Positions 12,629 to 26,133 are shown, counted from the stretch's first letter. The stretch: DNA of 64,000 nucleotides from Xylocopa sonorina (GCF_050948175.1 NC_135199.1:11908501-11972500); one strand, 5' to 3'. The notes: generated by a model from the letters alone, not told the origin. Numbers and translations: made by a program.

Positions 12629-12640
12629 TGATTGATTAAT
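12629..12640 (+). promoter_or_regulatory. Overlapping Exd-Hox sites TGATTGATTAAT
   Basis: TGATTGAT (12629-12636) and TGATTAAT (12633-12640) overlap by four bases, so one site could be read by two Hox-Exd specificity classes. Confidence 0.35.
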
Positions 12641-13214
12641 CTGTTGGATGCAGTATCGTATGAACGAATGGTATTGGTGTTTGATAAATATTTTCGGAAA
12701 TAAACGCAACTTGTTGATCGTATCAACGGTTCGCGATTCGCAGCGGCAAATGGCAGAACAAATGAAGGAATGAAGACAATAAAAATCCTTTACGCTTCCG
12801 TTACACTCTTGGAAAAAGTATCATCTCTCTCGACAGGATTGCGGTTCGAAAAACTCGTGGTTACGTTCGAAATGGCGGCATATTTAATAAACAGAGATAC
12901 GGAGTGCGCGTACACCTGCGGAAAGCGTTTCTGGTTAGGGAGCGCGGCAGGGGGATGAAGAGGGTCGAAACAGTCGGCCATGAACGTCGCAGATAAATCC
13001 CGGCAGCGTTCTGTTAGCCGACGATATGTATTACTACGTTCTCCGCCCTTGCTTTTTTTCTCACCCCCCGCGCGCTCCTTTTTTCCCTATTCGTTTTCAA
13101 CATACTTGGGTTACTTCGCGCCGGTCACCGCCTCTATCTCCCACCATTTTTCCCCCGTGTCGTCTCTCAATTCCGCGCCGCGAGATAATCAACGCTCGTA
13201 TTTTTCAGCGAGCC

Positions 13215-13226
13215 GCCCCCTGTTGG
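13215..13226 (-). promoter_or_regulatory. CTCF-like site, opposite orientation
   Basis: The plus strand reads GCCCCCTGTTGG, which fits the reverse CTCF core GCCMYCTRSTGG at 11 of 12 positions. It lies about 4.5 kb from the other match, in the opposite orientation. Confidence 0.35.
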
Positions 13227-16184
13227 CCGAAGTTGGTTTTGTTTTCCGGCCCCGAGCAGATCGAAGGTAACCGCCCGCTCGATAACGCTCCCCGGCCTCG
13301 TAAATACGCCCGTTTCAATGAAATTTTTATCAGCCACCGGCTGCGGTTCATTTTTTTTCCCGCGCGTTTTCGGAACTCGTTTTAGGGACGTCCTCTTTTC
13401 GACGCCATTTACACGCTGGCTCCCCGCTCTCGCCGGCTGAATATTCACAAGGTTTACGGGACGATACCATCGGCAACGGGGGCTCGCGTAAAATGTAATG
13501 AATACAGACGAGTGTTCAAAGTGATATAAATCTGGATCGTTTTTAATCAGAAGATTAGATTGACTCGCGAGACCCACCCCCTGTTTTCTGTTTCCTCGGG
13601 CAATCTCGTAAGCAGTTTCGATGGGAACGAGAACACCGGGCAGGCAACGCGATTACAAATTGCTGGATATGGTCACGGTATGAATTTATTTCAACGTCTC
13701 CAGCGGCGCGCAGCGACTCAATTACAACGAGAGGACCGAGCAAGCTTCATTAGCGACGCGTGTGACGTGTCGTCGTAAGCGCATGCGAGACTCGACGGAA
13801 TCGTGTAATATATGTCGATTCGTCAAACACGTTGAAATGATCGAAAGCGTGTTGGCACCCCCTCGCCCCTACCCTTGGCTCGGTACAATAAATTATGCGT
13901 CTCCTACGAGTAGCAGTCGCTTTAATTTATTCGACGCGGCGAACGACGAGAAGCCCCGGAGAGGCAGAACGTATCGAGCGATAAATAGAACGGATTTTCG
14001 CGCGTAATTTACTGAAATCTTCTTGATTGGACTCGTTAAATTGAAAGGCTGTCGGCGATCTTACGGGCGCGTGATTAACGACGCTGCTTAGAACCGTGCC
14101 GATTTCACGGGGCGTTCGATCGTCGAAAAGAATCCTCGAATTCCAACGAGGACGCTACAAATATAGATAAGTGATTGATGCGGACGTTGACGAAGCGGTG
14201 TAAATAAAAACTCATCGATTACGTTCGAACGCTGAAGCTTGTTTAAGTCTTGGCACGCTACGCGAACCATCGAAGCAGTATAATTTTTTTTCTCGCAAAA
14301 AATTCATTAATTTGAGAAGAGAATTGATTTATAGAGCGTCCCTCACGCGTCGAAGATTATTCGGAGACAGTCGGAGGGCACGGGGCGCTATATCGATTTC
14401 AGCGGCCACAGGTCGCCGTTCGCAGTCGGCGGAGAGACGGTAAACAGAGGGAAGAGAAATCGAGCAAAGAGAAAAGCGAGGGACGAGCGAAAATCCTCGA
14501 ACGAAATTGCCCGAATTTTGCGCGTCGCCCTCGCTGTGGGGCGCCCCGGCACCTAACGCCTGCCTCGTTTATTCGCTGCCGCCGGTGGCAGCGCGTTGAA
14601 AAGCCTTCGAGAATCGCAGCGCGGGGCAACTTTCACATTTTTTCGTGAAAACTTCCTTCCTCTATCCTTTTTTTTTTCACCTCACCACGGTCTAGGAAAT
14701 TTAGAGCGGTCAGCTTTCTCTTTTCGACCCTGGCTCGCTTCGAGTCGAAGGTCAATGGAGAGGTCTCACTGGAAAACCGTGGAGAAACTAGAGCTGGCCT
14801 CTTCGATTGCTTCACGCGCGCTGCGTCTATTCGTTGCCACGAGATAACGAACGGAAGTATGTCATGTTAATTTTTAATTCTGTTACAAAACAGGCGAAAC
14901 GATCGCTGCAATTATTTTGTATTTCCATGCTCGAATCGTAGCGCGCGGTACGATAGCATCTCTCGAGAGGTTTATTAGTATTCATTGCGATGAAATTTCG
15001 GAGTAATGTTAACGTTACGGTACAGTTAAATGTCCATTTTTAAGGTGATATTTTTAAAGAGACTCGGGTACATTTCTCTGCTCTTTTATCGCGACGATCT
15101 CTTTACGGAAGAGATCAAGGCCTTCCAACGGAGTTACACACGTGAATTCATCGCGTAAGATCGTCGAGCTGACCGATAGGATCTCCATATAGTTATGACA
15201 TTGCGTGCCAAACGCATAAAACTCGTCAAGCCCTGGGAACGTCGAGTTTCACTCGCCTAAAGAGGTTAAGAGTCACGCGGCAAAGTTCCACCGAATCTGG
15301 ACTCCGTTTTGTTAATAACCGTCCACGAAAGACGTTGTATCTCCTATCTGGCGGCCCATCGAGGAGCGATGGAAGTTTCCTGGAGATACTTTAAAAGTCG
15401 CGACGAGATAACCGAGAAATTAAGATCAATTCGTAACGACGCGAAGTCTAGGAAATTGAGCAATAACGGCGAGAAGCGTTTCAAGGCGTGAAACTCTGGC
15501 AATAAAGACGAGAATTACAGGTGCGATAAGAAATTGTAATTTTTAAGCAGAAGAAAAATAGAGCCAAAATAAAGGAGATATAATTATTTTAATTTAACGC
15601 GATACTATCTCCAAGTTACTTTCCCTACGATTTAAAACAACTAATTGGAATTCATAACGCAATGTAGCCACTTTGTGCAGGGGCAAGCCGAAAGGGTTAG
15701 GGTGGCGTGATAATTCGTAATTTATGGACGTGTGGTTGACCAGCGAGACAGAACCTTTACGCTCGTTCCAAACGTGGTATACCTTTCTTAAGATTCTTCG
15801 GTTCCGACTGCCAAAAACGCTCGAACCCTTCATTAGGAAACACCTTGTTCCTCAGAAAGGGTAATTATCCTGAAGGACCTCACACCTGGAAGCTAGACAC
15901 CCTGATTTCGCTCTCGGACCGTTTTCAAGGGAGCTACCCGCTAAACCTCAAGCAGCCCTTACTCCCATGATTAATATCGCGGAGACTCGGCTCCCAGACG
16001 TTTCGATCGTAACGAAAGGATTAAAAGAGGGGCGACAAAGAGTGGTCGTTGGATAAAGGTACGCGTCGTGTCTTTGCTCGCAACACCGAAATTGCGAAGG
16101 TGAGCCTTTATTTCGTCGCGGGCGTTCAGGGGGTGGCCTATAGGAGCGGCGGGACACGGAGAGTGGAAAGTTTTAACGCCACCC

Positions 16185-16300
16185 TATAAATCAAGCCGCA
16201 GGCTCGCTCGGCCGGAACGTAGCGCGGGTTCACCCCGGCTCTCGAGAGTTTCGCTCACCGTATGTCTCCTTCGCTTCTCGGCACAGACAGCTTGTACAAG
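16185..16300 (+). other. Candidate first exon on the strand opposite Antp
   Basis: Plus strand: TATAAATC at 16185-16192, an ATG at 16262 giving a 13-codon frame (MSPSLLGTDSLYK), then AAG followed by GTGAGT at 16301, a near-perfect donor, in phase 0. This could be the first exon of an antisense or divergent transcript. No initiator is seen at the expected distance from the TATA element. A donor this strong is expected about once by chance in this much DNA. Confidence 0.2.
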
Positions 16301-17370
16301 GTGAGTCAAAAATTCCAACAGCTCCACCCCCGCCTCCATCTCCTCCAACGGCTTCCCACCACCCCCTGGACACCCTCCCGCTGCTCCCTTTATAACTACG
16401 TCCCCGCAGAGCCGCCTCTGCCATTTCTCGACTTTGAAATAATTACCTCCGAGTTAATTTATGTCGCGACCACCGCCGCCGCGGGGACGACGTCGCGTTT
16501 TTCCGAATTAGCGCCCGACAGCGCCCTGAAAAAATCCCTCGTGAGTCGCGCGGACTTTGAATGCCGCGGGAAAGAGCGGTTTTGTGTTCAACGAACGCGT
16601 GCTGATCTCTGTAAAAATTTCTACTGTAAAATTTGCCACTTGTGATCTTTCAAACACATTTATCGCATTACAAACTGTTACGAAATGGTAAACGAATGGA
16701 AGTAAATTGTTTCGAAATTAGAGAATTCCAATTACACGGTTCCAATTTAACGATAAGCTTCAGAAACGAACGACGCCGTCGTCGCTGGACTAACCTGCGA
16801 GTATTACGTCGCGATAATCGTGGAAATGTCCTACACGGAGAGGATATTTATCTTTTATATGTGTTGCGCAACGATGTGTGTATTATATGCGCCACTTGCG
16901 GATACGGCAGCACGTGGACGCAGATAGTACACAATTAGCAGATATAATTAGCAAATGGTGAGTCAGCTATCTTGGATCGCACTGAAACGCTCGCACTTTA
17001 ACACCGATAACGCGTTTACTCGAGACCATATCCTATTGGCTCGTGAAACATTTACCATTCCTGGTAACAAATTTACCATGAACATTTACTGTATTATTTA
17101 TAGAAGCGACAGAAAACGTTCATTTCTCGAGACGAACTCTGAAACGGTCCCCATCGACGAAACCATCTATCGAGAAGGCAGACCCCACAACGTTAACTAA
17201 CAACGAAGCGTCTCCATCCAGAGGGGCCGCCGATAATCGAAGGAACATCGAACGGAGGGCCACCCTAAAGTCTCATTCGTGTCTCTCCCGTAGGAAATAC
17301 GTTTCCGGTAGCCGGCCTGCTGTCCGTGAAAGTCGCATGACGGACAGAAAAGGGCAGATAGTATGGAAAG

Positions 17371-17420
17371 GTAGATAGATAGCTAGATAGAGGGAGAGAG
17401 AAAGAGAGAGAGAGAGAAAA
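17371..17420 (+). repeat. GATA then GAGA simple repeats
   Basis: GTAGATAGATAGCTAGATAG runs into a (GA)n tract. Confidence 0.9.
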
Positions 17421-20400
17421 CGAGGGTGAACCGAGGTAGAAGCGGGCGAAGGGAGGAACGGAGGATATTGGGTGGAGTAGCCGTGGCAGGGTGAGAAGCG
17501 AGGATTCGGTGGAGCGGTTGGTTCAGGGTTGGTATTGGATGCTGCCTAGGCGAAGCTCACGGTAGGGGTAGTTTGACAAGTTGACAAGAGCACAAAGGCC
17601 GCGGCGGAGCCGCAGGAGACGCGGAACGGGCGGAAGGGCGAGGGAGAGCCCCGGGGGTTCAGAGTGGGAAGAGGAGGCGTCGCGACGCTCAGCGTCCGAC
17701 GGAGGGTTACCGGATAGGGTAGAGGAAGGGGGATGAAAAGCCCCGGCAGATCCAACGCCGTGAACAAAGGCAGCCGCCTGGCTTCGCCCCGCTGCCTCCT
17801 CTCGGACTTTGGAAACGAGATCACCCATACAGACGGGAGTATCGCGATGCGTTTCACTTCGCTGTGTGCGCCGCCATCGTGGACCGTGTGCACCGTTCTG
17901 ACACGGAAGGGAGGGCCGCCGAGTTTCAGTTTGCTCGCTCGACCCGATAGATACCGGGAGAAGCCCGGGCCTAATATCGAAAGTTCCCGGCCCGAGCAGA
18001 AACCGTGCTTAATTAAATCGGAAGGCCGTGAGAGATAACCGAGCGCGTCCCTCCTACGACGCTCGTCTGGAAAACACCATGACCCTGTAACCGCTGCGAC
18101 TAGGGTGGCTCCCGGCGCCGCGGGGTTGCAACGAGAAAACTTCCAGGGGGCGATCGAGTATCGGTTTGCGTTCAACCATTACACGAGGAAACGACGTGAT
18201 CGTTCGCTGTGGAACACGAACGATACGCTAAATTTTCTTCAATAGAAAAATGATTCATTCAATCGGGGAACCACCGTCGAAAGTCTCTCGATTCTGAATG
18301 AATAGCAAAAAGAGCGAAGGGACTGGCGAATACCAAACATAAACCATCGCAACTATTAATCTTCCCGCGCTATTCGAAAAATCCACCGTCCGCTCGTATC
18401 AGCCGAGGTTCCCCAAAAATAAACCGCGAGCTTAGTCGCGCGGCCCATCTGCAATTCACAGCTCGTTAAAAGGCCACCCCGTGGCCCGATGAATGAATCG
18501 GTGCGCGGCTCGCCGCGGATGGAATCAATAGCCCGTATATCTGCGCCGCGCGGGATCGATCTCTCACAGATCCGATCGACGCACCGCGGTCTCTGGCGAC
18601 GTTTCTAATGATCCTTGCGGCGTTCGCCGGTCCCGATAAATCATGCTAACAGCTCGTAAACCGTAAGGGGCCACCGGTGCGCGTATCGATGCAGGCACGC
18701 GAGTGGGCCAAGCGGGAAAGGGAGACGGAAAGAGCACGGGCGCATCGCGCTAAACTTCCGTCGCGGTATGAATGGAATGGCTTTTGCGGAGCGCGCCTTA
18801 TGTACGCGCTGGTTAGCTGAAATATTTATTGCCTTTCGAACCAGGTACACGCGTGTATATATGGGTGGCCCGCGGCGTGCCATTGTGGAAAATCGTTCGA
18901 CTTGTTCACGGACACGGTTTCTGTTATTTCCTTTACTTTTTTCCTCGTCGATCCCCTTTATTCGGTCGATACGCTCGTGTACCATCGGGGGTTCAGCGCG
19001 ATGACGATGCTTTCGAGGTCAGACTCTGGTTTTGCTACTCTAAATTCTATTAGCTGCTGCTCTATCGATTCGGTGTTGCAAAAAAAGGGTTGGGAAATAA
19101 TATGTTCGAATAAGCGATCTGGAAGTTATTTGAGTAGCAGATACGCGCTTTTACAGCCCTGTTTTAAAATTGATGAAAGTTCCGAGAAACATGAAACGAT
19201 TTTCAGTGACGCGTACGCGTGCGGGAGCGTCGAGGAAGAAGCTGTTGCGTAGGCGGACCGATCTTCTAGCAGCTGACGAGGATTATTTTTATAATTTCTG
19301 AAAAAAACTAGACGCCGGCTTCCTCCCGGAGCCGGGATTGAGGAGTCAGGGCACCGCCATTCGTCGGCTACTCTAGAATTAACGGAAACCCGCGAAATAA
19401 CACGGTCCGGGTATGGAATTAAATCAACCCTCGCAATCTCAATAGTTCCGAGAACCATCGCCCCGAGATTACGTGTCATTAAAGTATGATCGTGCTCCTA
19501 ATAACGCGTTTCGTTCGGGGATTGACCGAAATCTGTCGATGAACGTATTCCAGAAATGCGGAGGATCAAGGGGACTAAGAGCGAGACGGTTCCAGTACGC
19601 AATTTCAGTGACAACGAGAGGAGAAACGAGAAGGGAGTGTCCGATGAAACATTTTCTAGCGTTAACACGCGTTCGGAATTATTAGTTGCTCGCTGAAGAA
19701 CCAGTAGAAACGACAATTTTAATTCAGACATTTTACTTTTGTCACTTATTGTCGAACAGAAAAAGAGAACGAGTCGCAGCCACGAGGAGCAGAGCTCCGC
19801 GACTCGGAGTATTTCGATTCCCCTTCGGATTTACTGTACGCGTCGCGCAATATGACACCATCCAGAAAAACTTGTTCGTCCGCGACGCAACGGGACGAAA
19901 TATTCCAAGGAAAACCACCGCGGCGCGCGGCAGCCACGCAGGTGAAAATAGTCCGAGAAAGGAAACTGCGCGGCGGAACGAGCTCCTTGGAAAACGTTCC
20001 GCGAAAAACGCGGCCCAAGCGCCCGTTTCGTCGTCGATTTCCACGGTAAAACGCCGCGAATCCGCGCTTCCCTGCCACATCCATCGGGCAATTAGGATAA
20101 TTAGATACCGGTTGCGAGACTTGCCTCGGATTCGAGGAAATTTAGAGCCCGACAGGGGTGATGAATTTTTGTTCAAATTCCAGGAACGCGCGACGCCCTG
20201 ACCGCTTCGAGAATAACGATCCTTCCCGCTGGAAGAAGTTCGCTATCCGTTTCAAAAATTCTGCTCGCGATTTGATAAGTTAATTGGCCGTTTAAAGAAA
20301 TATACCGACAATATCCATTAAGTAATTGACTTAAAAACGACGATTGGCTGTTCGCTAATGCATAAAACGAGCATGAATAATATTCATTAAATGCTTCAAA

Positions 20401-20439
20401 CAGATAAACAGATGTTAAGTAAGAAGTAGGACTTTAACA

Positions 20440-20480
20440 AAAAAAATACCTGCTTTACAGAAGAAATGAAATCATATTCA
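20440..20480 (-). other. Weaker acceptor-donor juxtaposition
   Basis: Minus strand: a pyrimidine-containing tract TTTCATTTCTTCTGTAAAGCAG followed by GTATTTTTTTTG, boundary at 20450/20449. The acceptor half is good but the donor half (GTATTT) is poor. It may be a plain cryptic acceptor. Confidence 0.15.
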
Positions 20481-22869
20481 CGAATTATTTATAATATCCC
20501 CTCATTACAAGACTCCTCTTTAATTTTCAATTATCTTCTGTTAACGATCGAAGCGCATTACCAGTTTCTACCATGCGATTATCCAATTTTCGACGTGAGA
20601 GTGTAACACGGTGTTGAACAAAACGCATCGAAATAACACGCGATGTAAGGAGGATACCTTTGAATACTGAACGAAGGAGTTAATAGGCATTCGTACTGGT
20701 AATCTGTCATTTATCCAAGACCTCCGCGTTTCGCGTCTCATCCCCCGGTGTAAGCTTCTCTAAGCTACTGGATACCCCGACCCCCGACCCCGTGGCCGTG
20801 GATCCACTAAATCAGAAGCGCAGCGAAGCGTCTTCACCCCGAATCCACCCCCGAATTCGGGTTTTGCCCAAGTTGCCGGCCGAGCGGTTGGCAAAGTTCA
20901 AAGTCTAGTCGACGGTGTCTACAAAGTGGGAACTCGCAAAAGGTCAACGCGTCGTTGCACCGTTTAGATATCTAGCTCGCTTCTCTAATTAGATCTCCGT
21001 TCTCTTCCTGGTTCCCTTAACCCTTTCGTTGCCACGAGAGACGGCTGTCCTCCGTCGTTGGGTTTCGCGACGACCATTACACTCGTTTGTTGGAATTAAC
21101 GGTAATTAGCTAATCGTTCGAAAATTTTTGGCGGACGTCTGCACGGAGTTATGGCGCTCCTCGAGCGGCCATTGTCGTAACAAAATGGTCGAATTTGTAT
21201 CGCGCTTCCGCGAGGAAAAATTGCGGGAGACAAAGAGAAGGTAGCTCGACATTTAGCAGGAGCGTCATCGTATAATTCATTCGAGAAAAATGGCTCCAGT
21301 GGAGTAAGTCCGCGCCGCGCGAAGACAATGCATTCGGACCGTTGCAGAATTGCTGCGCGTGTGCGAACCGCGGTGGATTATTCGCGCGAGCTGTTTGCAC
21401 GCGTCGCACAGCGGAATGGAATATTTTCGCGCGGCACGAAACGTGTTCCGTCACAATGTTGCAGGCCGGCATTCTTTCTCACTGAACGAATCGGCAATTA
21501 AAAGCGGCGTCGCGTAAAAATCGCCAGCCGTTTCTTGCCCTCCCCCCTTACCATCGAATCTCGCAATTTCTCCGCCGTTTTCGTAACCTGTTGCCGAGTA
21601 GGTTCGCACTTTTTTCCATGAATTTATGACAGCCGCCATTAACGAAGGGTTACGGTGTTCGCAATTTTGTTGCGTGCATTCCATCTCGTCTGTCAATCAA
21701 CGTGCACCTTTGTTTTTACCAGCTCGAAGCTATTATCCGTTCACCCTTTAACGCCAAAATTAATTTATATAGCTCCAAGAAATTCTGCTAACCGCTTCTT
21801 GCGACGACCCTTTTAAATCGATGCGAACAAAATTGCATCACCGGTATGCGACTCGGAGGATGCAGCAGGTGAAGAAGGGGGTTAAATTCGTTGCAACCAG
21901 CGACGAATGGCCGCGGAAGCAATGTCGCGATCCAGAACCCGTTAATCGCGCTGTAAACTCGTTTCTTAACACGCCAGCTTCCGATTATCCTCGAGAGCTT
22001 TAATCCCAGTGACCCTCGTCAAATCGAAGGGTTCGAGGTTCATTAAATATTTATAGGGTCGCGATACCATATCGAAACGGTTCCTGAACCCCCTGCGTTG
22101 CGATCAACGGCATCGTTACGCTCCTTAAAACGATCTACAATATCCAACGACTGTCCATTCAGAGATCCTCGTTACTAAATTATCCCACCCAGCTGGCTGT
22201 GATCCGTGGATCCCACCTCTCAGTTTTCTAATTATTCAGCTGACCAATTGAAGTTCTTCGATTTGCGGTGAACCGGAACACGAACAGGTTCCGCGCGAAT
22301 AATAAATCACGGGGGACACCATTATCAATGTGTCACTCGACTACCGATGACGTTGATTATAGGCGGTTGCGAAACGTTGCTGTAATTATTCCAAACAACG
22401 CACGATTTCTGAATAAAAACCTTAAATCTCCGATCGATCTTTTTTTACCCTCCCCCATTCCCGTACGCGTGACGCGTGCACTCATAAGGAAACGATTCCG
22501 GATACGTCGCGCGGTTCGAGTAAACAAGATGCGTGGCTCCTTTTCACGTTCATCTTGTTCCGGGAGGCGGGTCGCGTACTGATTGGTCAGGATTAAAAAT
22601 AGCTTGGACACGCAAACCCAGGGGACCATTACGCAACGAGAGGCCCCCGTCGTTATCTGTTCGCCAGGTAGCTAACGAAACGGTCGGACGTGCGTCCTGG
22701 CGAACGGGTCCTCCATGTTCACCACGTGGCCACCGAACGCCGCTGGTACCGTTTGACCTGCATTTCAGATTTTAATCCGAGATAACGCGCGGGGGTGCCG
22801 CGCGCTCAGTGGCACATTTGTCTTCGCGTTCCACTACCCGAAGACCAAAACAAGAGGAACACAGAAACA

Positions 22870-22895
22870 TAGAGAGAGTGAGAGAGGGAGAGAGA
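22870..22895 (+). repeat. GA tract
   Basis: A short GA-dinucleotide-rich tract with two small interruptions. Confidence 0.85.
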
Positions 22896-24522
22896 TCCCG
22901 TGCAACAGCGATACTTCAGGTGACGAATGCTCGGGGTACAATTGTTTTTAAATAGTGTCAACAGATGGACCAGGAGGGTAGACCGCGTGGAATTTCTGAG
23001 GTGCGTCGCGTGTGGGCTACCGGAGCCTGGTGTAATCCACTTGTTACTCTTCGTGATTTATTACTGGCTGGTTTGGCGACATTTCGCGTGCTTGTAGTTC
23101 GGTTCAATTCGCGAGGACGTTTACTAGCTACCCTCGATGAATACGTTCCTAGATCCAACGCGAAAATGCTTCCAAAGAATAACAACACCGTTCCCTAGAA
23201 CTGAGATACGAACCAAATTTCTCGATGTGCCACCAAATCATGTAGAGACATATCGTCCTCGTTCGAAACCGCACTGAATCTTCGTTCCGCACTAAAGTTA
23301 CCGCTTTCGCCACATCGCGTAACACCGTCGAATCGATCGTCCAACATTAATCACCGCGAGCCGAACGCGCTACCATGCCGTCATCGGGTGGCATCAAACG
23401 CGCGTACCTGTCAGCGGCGTGACGCATCCTTGGCGGGCCGGTCGACGCGCGGACGAGCGAGGATCCGCGACTAACGATCGCTCGCGGGCGGCCGCGCGTG
23501 ATTTTCTTCGCGGTGGCCACCGCCGGATCGGTCGAAACGCGGTACCAGCGGCGCTCCGATCGAGCGAACGGAAACGGAGGAAGCCGAGCGATGATACGCG
23601 CGGGACCAAGCTCGCGTCGCGGCTGTTATCGCGACGCGTTGTCAACCGCGGAAACCGACCACCCGCTCCGAACGGACCGCAGGCTGTGCAAACACACCGC
23701 CGCTACTACGTGCACGCGCGCATCGGTGTTTATCGATATGCAAAGACGCAACGAAACACCGCCACGCTTTCTCTGGAATTGGCGCGCGTGCCACGGCGGA
23801 GCCTTTCCGCGAGCGCGCCGCGGTGCTCGGTTCCGTTAAATAATTCCCGTACGGCGTAGACGCGCGTACACGAGGAATGCGAGCGATCGTTACCGTGATT
23901 TCACTTGTTTAGCTGCGCATTAATGGCACGATTCGAAACTCGCCATTTTCTAGTTATTAATACGGAGAAAAATGATTACGGATATACGAGCGAGATGTGG
24001 ATGAAGCGCAGAGGGAAAGCGTGCGGGGTAATTGGCAGGTTGCGAAACGAATAGTTGAAATACTCGTACCTGTCCTATCGCCGCGATGAATTCTACCTCG
24101 AAGAGGCTTCGTTAGTCATAACGAGCATCGCCAGCGAGACGTGTGCGAGCACTTCGCGCACTGCGAGTCCGAGGATGCCGATTGACAGTCATTGCTCCGG
24201 AATTCGACCGAGCGATCTATAATCGTCGTTTGTAAATGTCGGAGAGCAGTCGCGCAAGTTGTTCCACGCTCGCGATCAGTTACCTTCGGATCGCCGATAA
24301 GCGCTCCGATCGCGATCCACAAGTGTTCCCCGCGATAAAATCGGCGCGCGATCTTTGACAGCCTTGGGAGGCGGCAGCGATCCTCGGTTCTGTCGTCGAA
24401 CAGGCGAAAGAAAAGAGGAAGGAAAAAGAGAAGTGAGAAAAGAAAGTAAAGGAAAGCACACGTATACGCGCGGACGGAAGCCGAGCGTAGAACCTGAAAT
24501 AGAGAGCAGAGCCGGATAATAC

Positions 24523-25100
24523 CTTGAACCGATCACAGAGAGAACGTCTTCCACACAAGCGAGCGAAATTTTTCCGCTACTCCTGTCCGCACTGCACTGT
24601 CGTCAGACATTCACAAAGAACAATTCACCCGTTCGTCCGGCGCGGCTCTTCGGCTCACTGGCGGACACGTGGGGACTCGGGGACGTCACGTTCAGGATCA
24701 CGTGTCCGGCGACGTTCACCAGAGAGCGAACGGTTCGCGAGTCCGGCGACGACGATCATGATCGCGGTGATTTCCACCGAGCTGTCATCGAGCGTAGAGG
24801 AGGAGGATCGCGGCTACCCGGTGCCGGTACGAGCGCGACTCCGCGTCCGTGTCAGAGCTTCTGACTCGGCGGAACTACAGACAGAAACGAAACTACACAA
24901 TGTGACGGGTAACGCGCGCACACGAGCGGGCAACGCGCGGCCGGACGAGCGGAGAGAGACGGCTGCTCGTAGAGAGAACCTCGAGATACGATGCGCGCTC
25001 GTGTCTGTGTGTCTGTGCGCGCGTCTGCACGAGTGTAAGAGACGACGACGAGACGAGCGTTGCGCGGAGGAAAAAAAAGGACACGTTGCTGCTCGCGCGT
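24523..25100 (-). other. Candidate 5' leader exon ending CAAG|GTATTA
   Basis: The minus strand here is CpG-rich with repeated CGTCG, ACGCG and GTGCAGTGCGG elements, like a transcribed developmental leader. It ends at TTCAAG followed by GTATTATCC, a moderate donor (exon end 24523). No TATA box is seen and the 5' end is arbitrary. An open frame of about 200 codons exists on the opposite strand, but this reflects the stop-poor composition. Confidence 0.25.
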
Positions 25101-26133
25101 ATACATACACGCTCGACGCGGCTCGTCTGTGAGACGCGTGCACGAGTCGCGTGTTGCGCGTGTGCGTCCACCGGTGAATGTGTGCGGAGAAGCGTATCCT
25201 GTCGAGCGTGGAGCGGACGAGAGCGTCGAGCTGTCAGCGCACCCCACCCCAGAGTCTCCCCTCGAAACCCGACGAATCCCCCACCCCGTCCTCTCCAACC
25301 TAGCTTTCCCTCGACCACGGCCACGCTTTTCCCTCGCCCCGCGTCGATATCTCTTTCTTTCGCCCTTTTTCGATCCGCACACACAGCCACCCCGCGCGGC
25401 CAACCCTCCGTCACCCTGGTCCCTGCCGCGCGGAACGGCTCGTCCAAGAAATTCCGAATGGAAACTGCTGGGAATTTCTACGGCCACCGAGAACACGATG
25501 GCTACTCTCTGCTCCGTAGGGTCGCGTACGTATTATTCGAGGCGAGGGATATTCTCTCGGTTTCGTTCGGACGATCTTCGGAGAAAGTCCCTCTCTCGGA
25601 CTGGCGTCTTCTTTAGAGAGCCGTGGCTCGCGTGAACGGAATTAATTTATTGCTTTTCTACTCGTTCGGATTTAAGCGGGAAGGTTCAACGGCAATAATG
25701 GTCCCGATACGATCTTATTTACCGGTTGTCCATCGATGGTTATCGGACTGCGAATATTTATGCCATCAGCGATCGAAGAACCCTGAATTTTCGTTAGCCT
25801 CGTTTCAATTTTCCCACATCTTTAGCCGCGTCTGATCAATTCAGAAACGTCAACGCAGCTGAAAATCCTCGTGAAGCGACACACCCGACAAACCTTTAAA
25901 TACTATTCACAACATCCTGCGTCCCAACCCTACCTCCGTGTACTCCCAACAAATTTCAAATGTCACCACCGCTCGTTTCATTCAGCGGCGAAACGAGTCG
26001 AGCCGCAGACAGAAGCGAAAGGGAAGACGACGCGACTGTGGAAGAAAAAAGGGGATAGGGAGAGGACGCGGTCAGAGCAGAAGGAGAGGGTACGGAAAAG
26101 CGTTCACCGCGACGTAGACGGATCATAATTCTT

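Larger units (their letters stand above)
6201..16180. other. Upstream non-coding region, block 1
   Basis: No supported gene. Contents: a T20 run (6725-6744), a purine-rich stretch (about 7440-7760), a CTCF-like match (8713-8725), an AT-rich stretch (about 9040-9240), a CT/C tract (10432-10480), Exd-Hox octamers (10038, 10117, 11129, 11303, 12629-12640, 14172, 14325, 15968), paired CATTAATT sites (10332 and 10346), an 11-bp inverted repeat (12433/12515), a second CTCF-like match (13215-13226) and a short A-run (11730-11740). This looks like intronic or intergenic regulatory DNA of Antp. Confidence 0.7.
16307..24510. other. Upstream non-coding region, block 2
   Basis: No supported gene. Contents: a GATA/GAGA tract (17371-17420), a GA tract (22870-22895), Exd-Hox octamers at 18636, 22302, 23054 and 23346, a small AT-rich palindrome (20373-20387), an acceptor-like AG followed by GT at 20450 on the minus strand, and a GC-rich stretch (about 23390-23860). 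Several open frames overlap on both strands here, as expected from few stop codons in CpG-rich DNA. Confidence 0.65.

Noticed and set aside
24524..25132. 202-codon plus-strand frame
   Set aside because: Arg-rich, no domain, and overlapped by frames of similar length (184-214 codons) on the other strand. The cause is CpG-rich, stop-poor composition.
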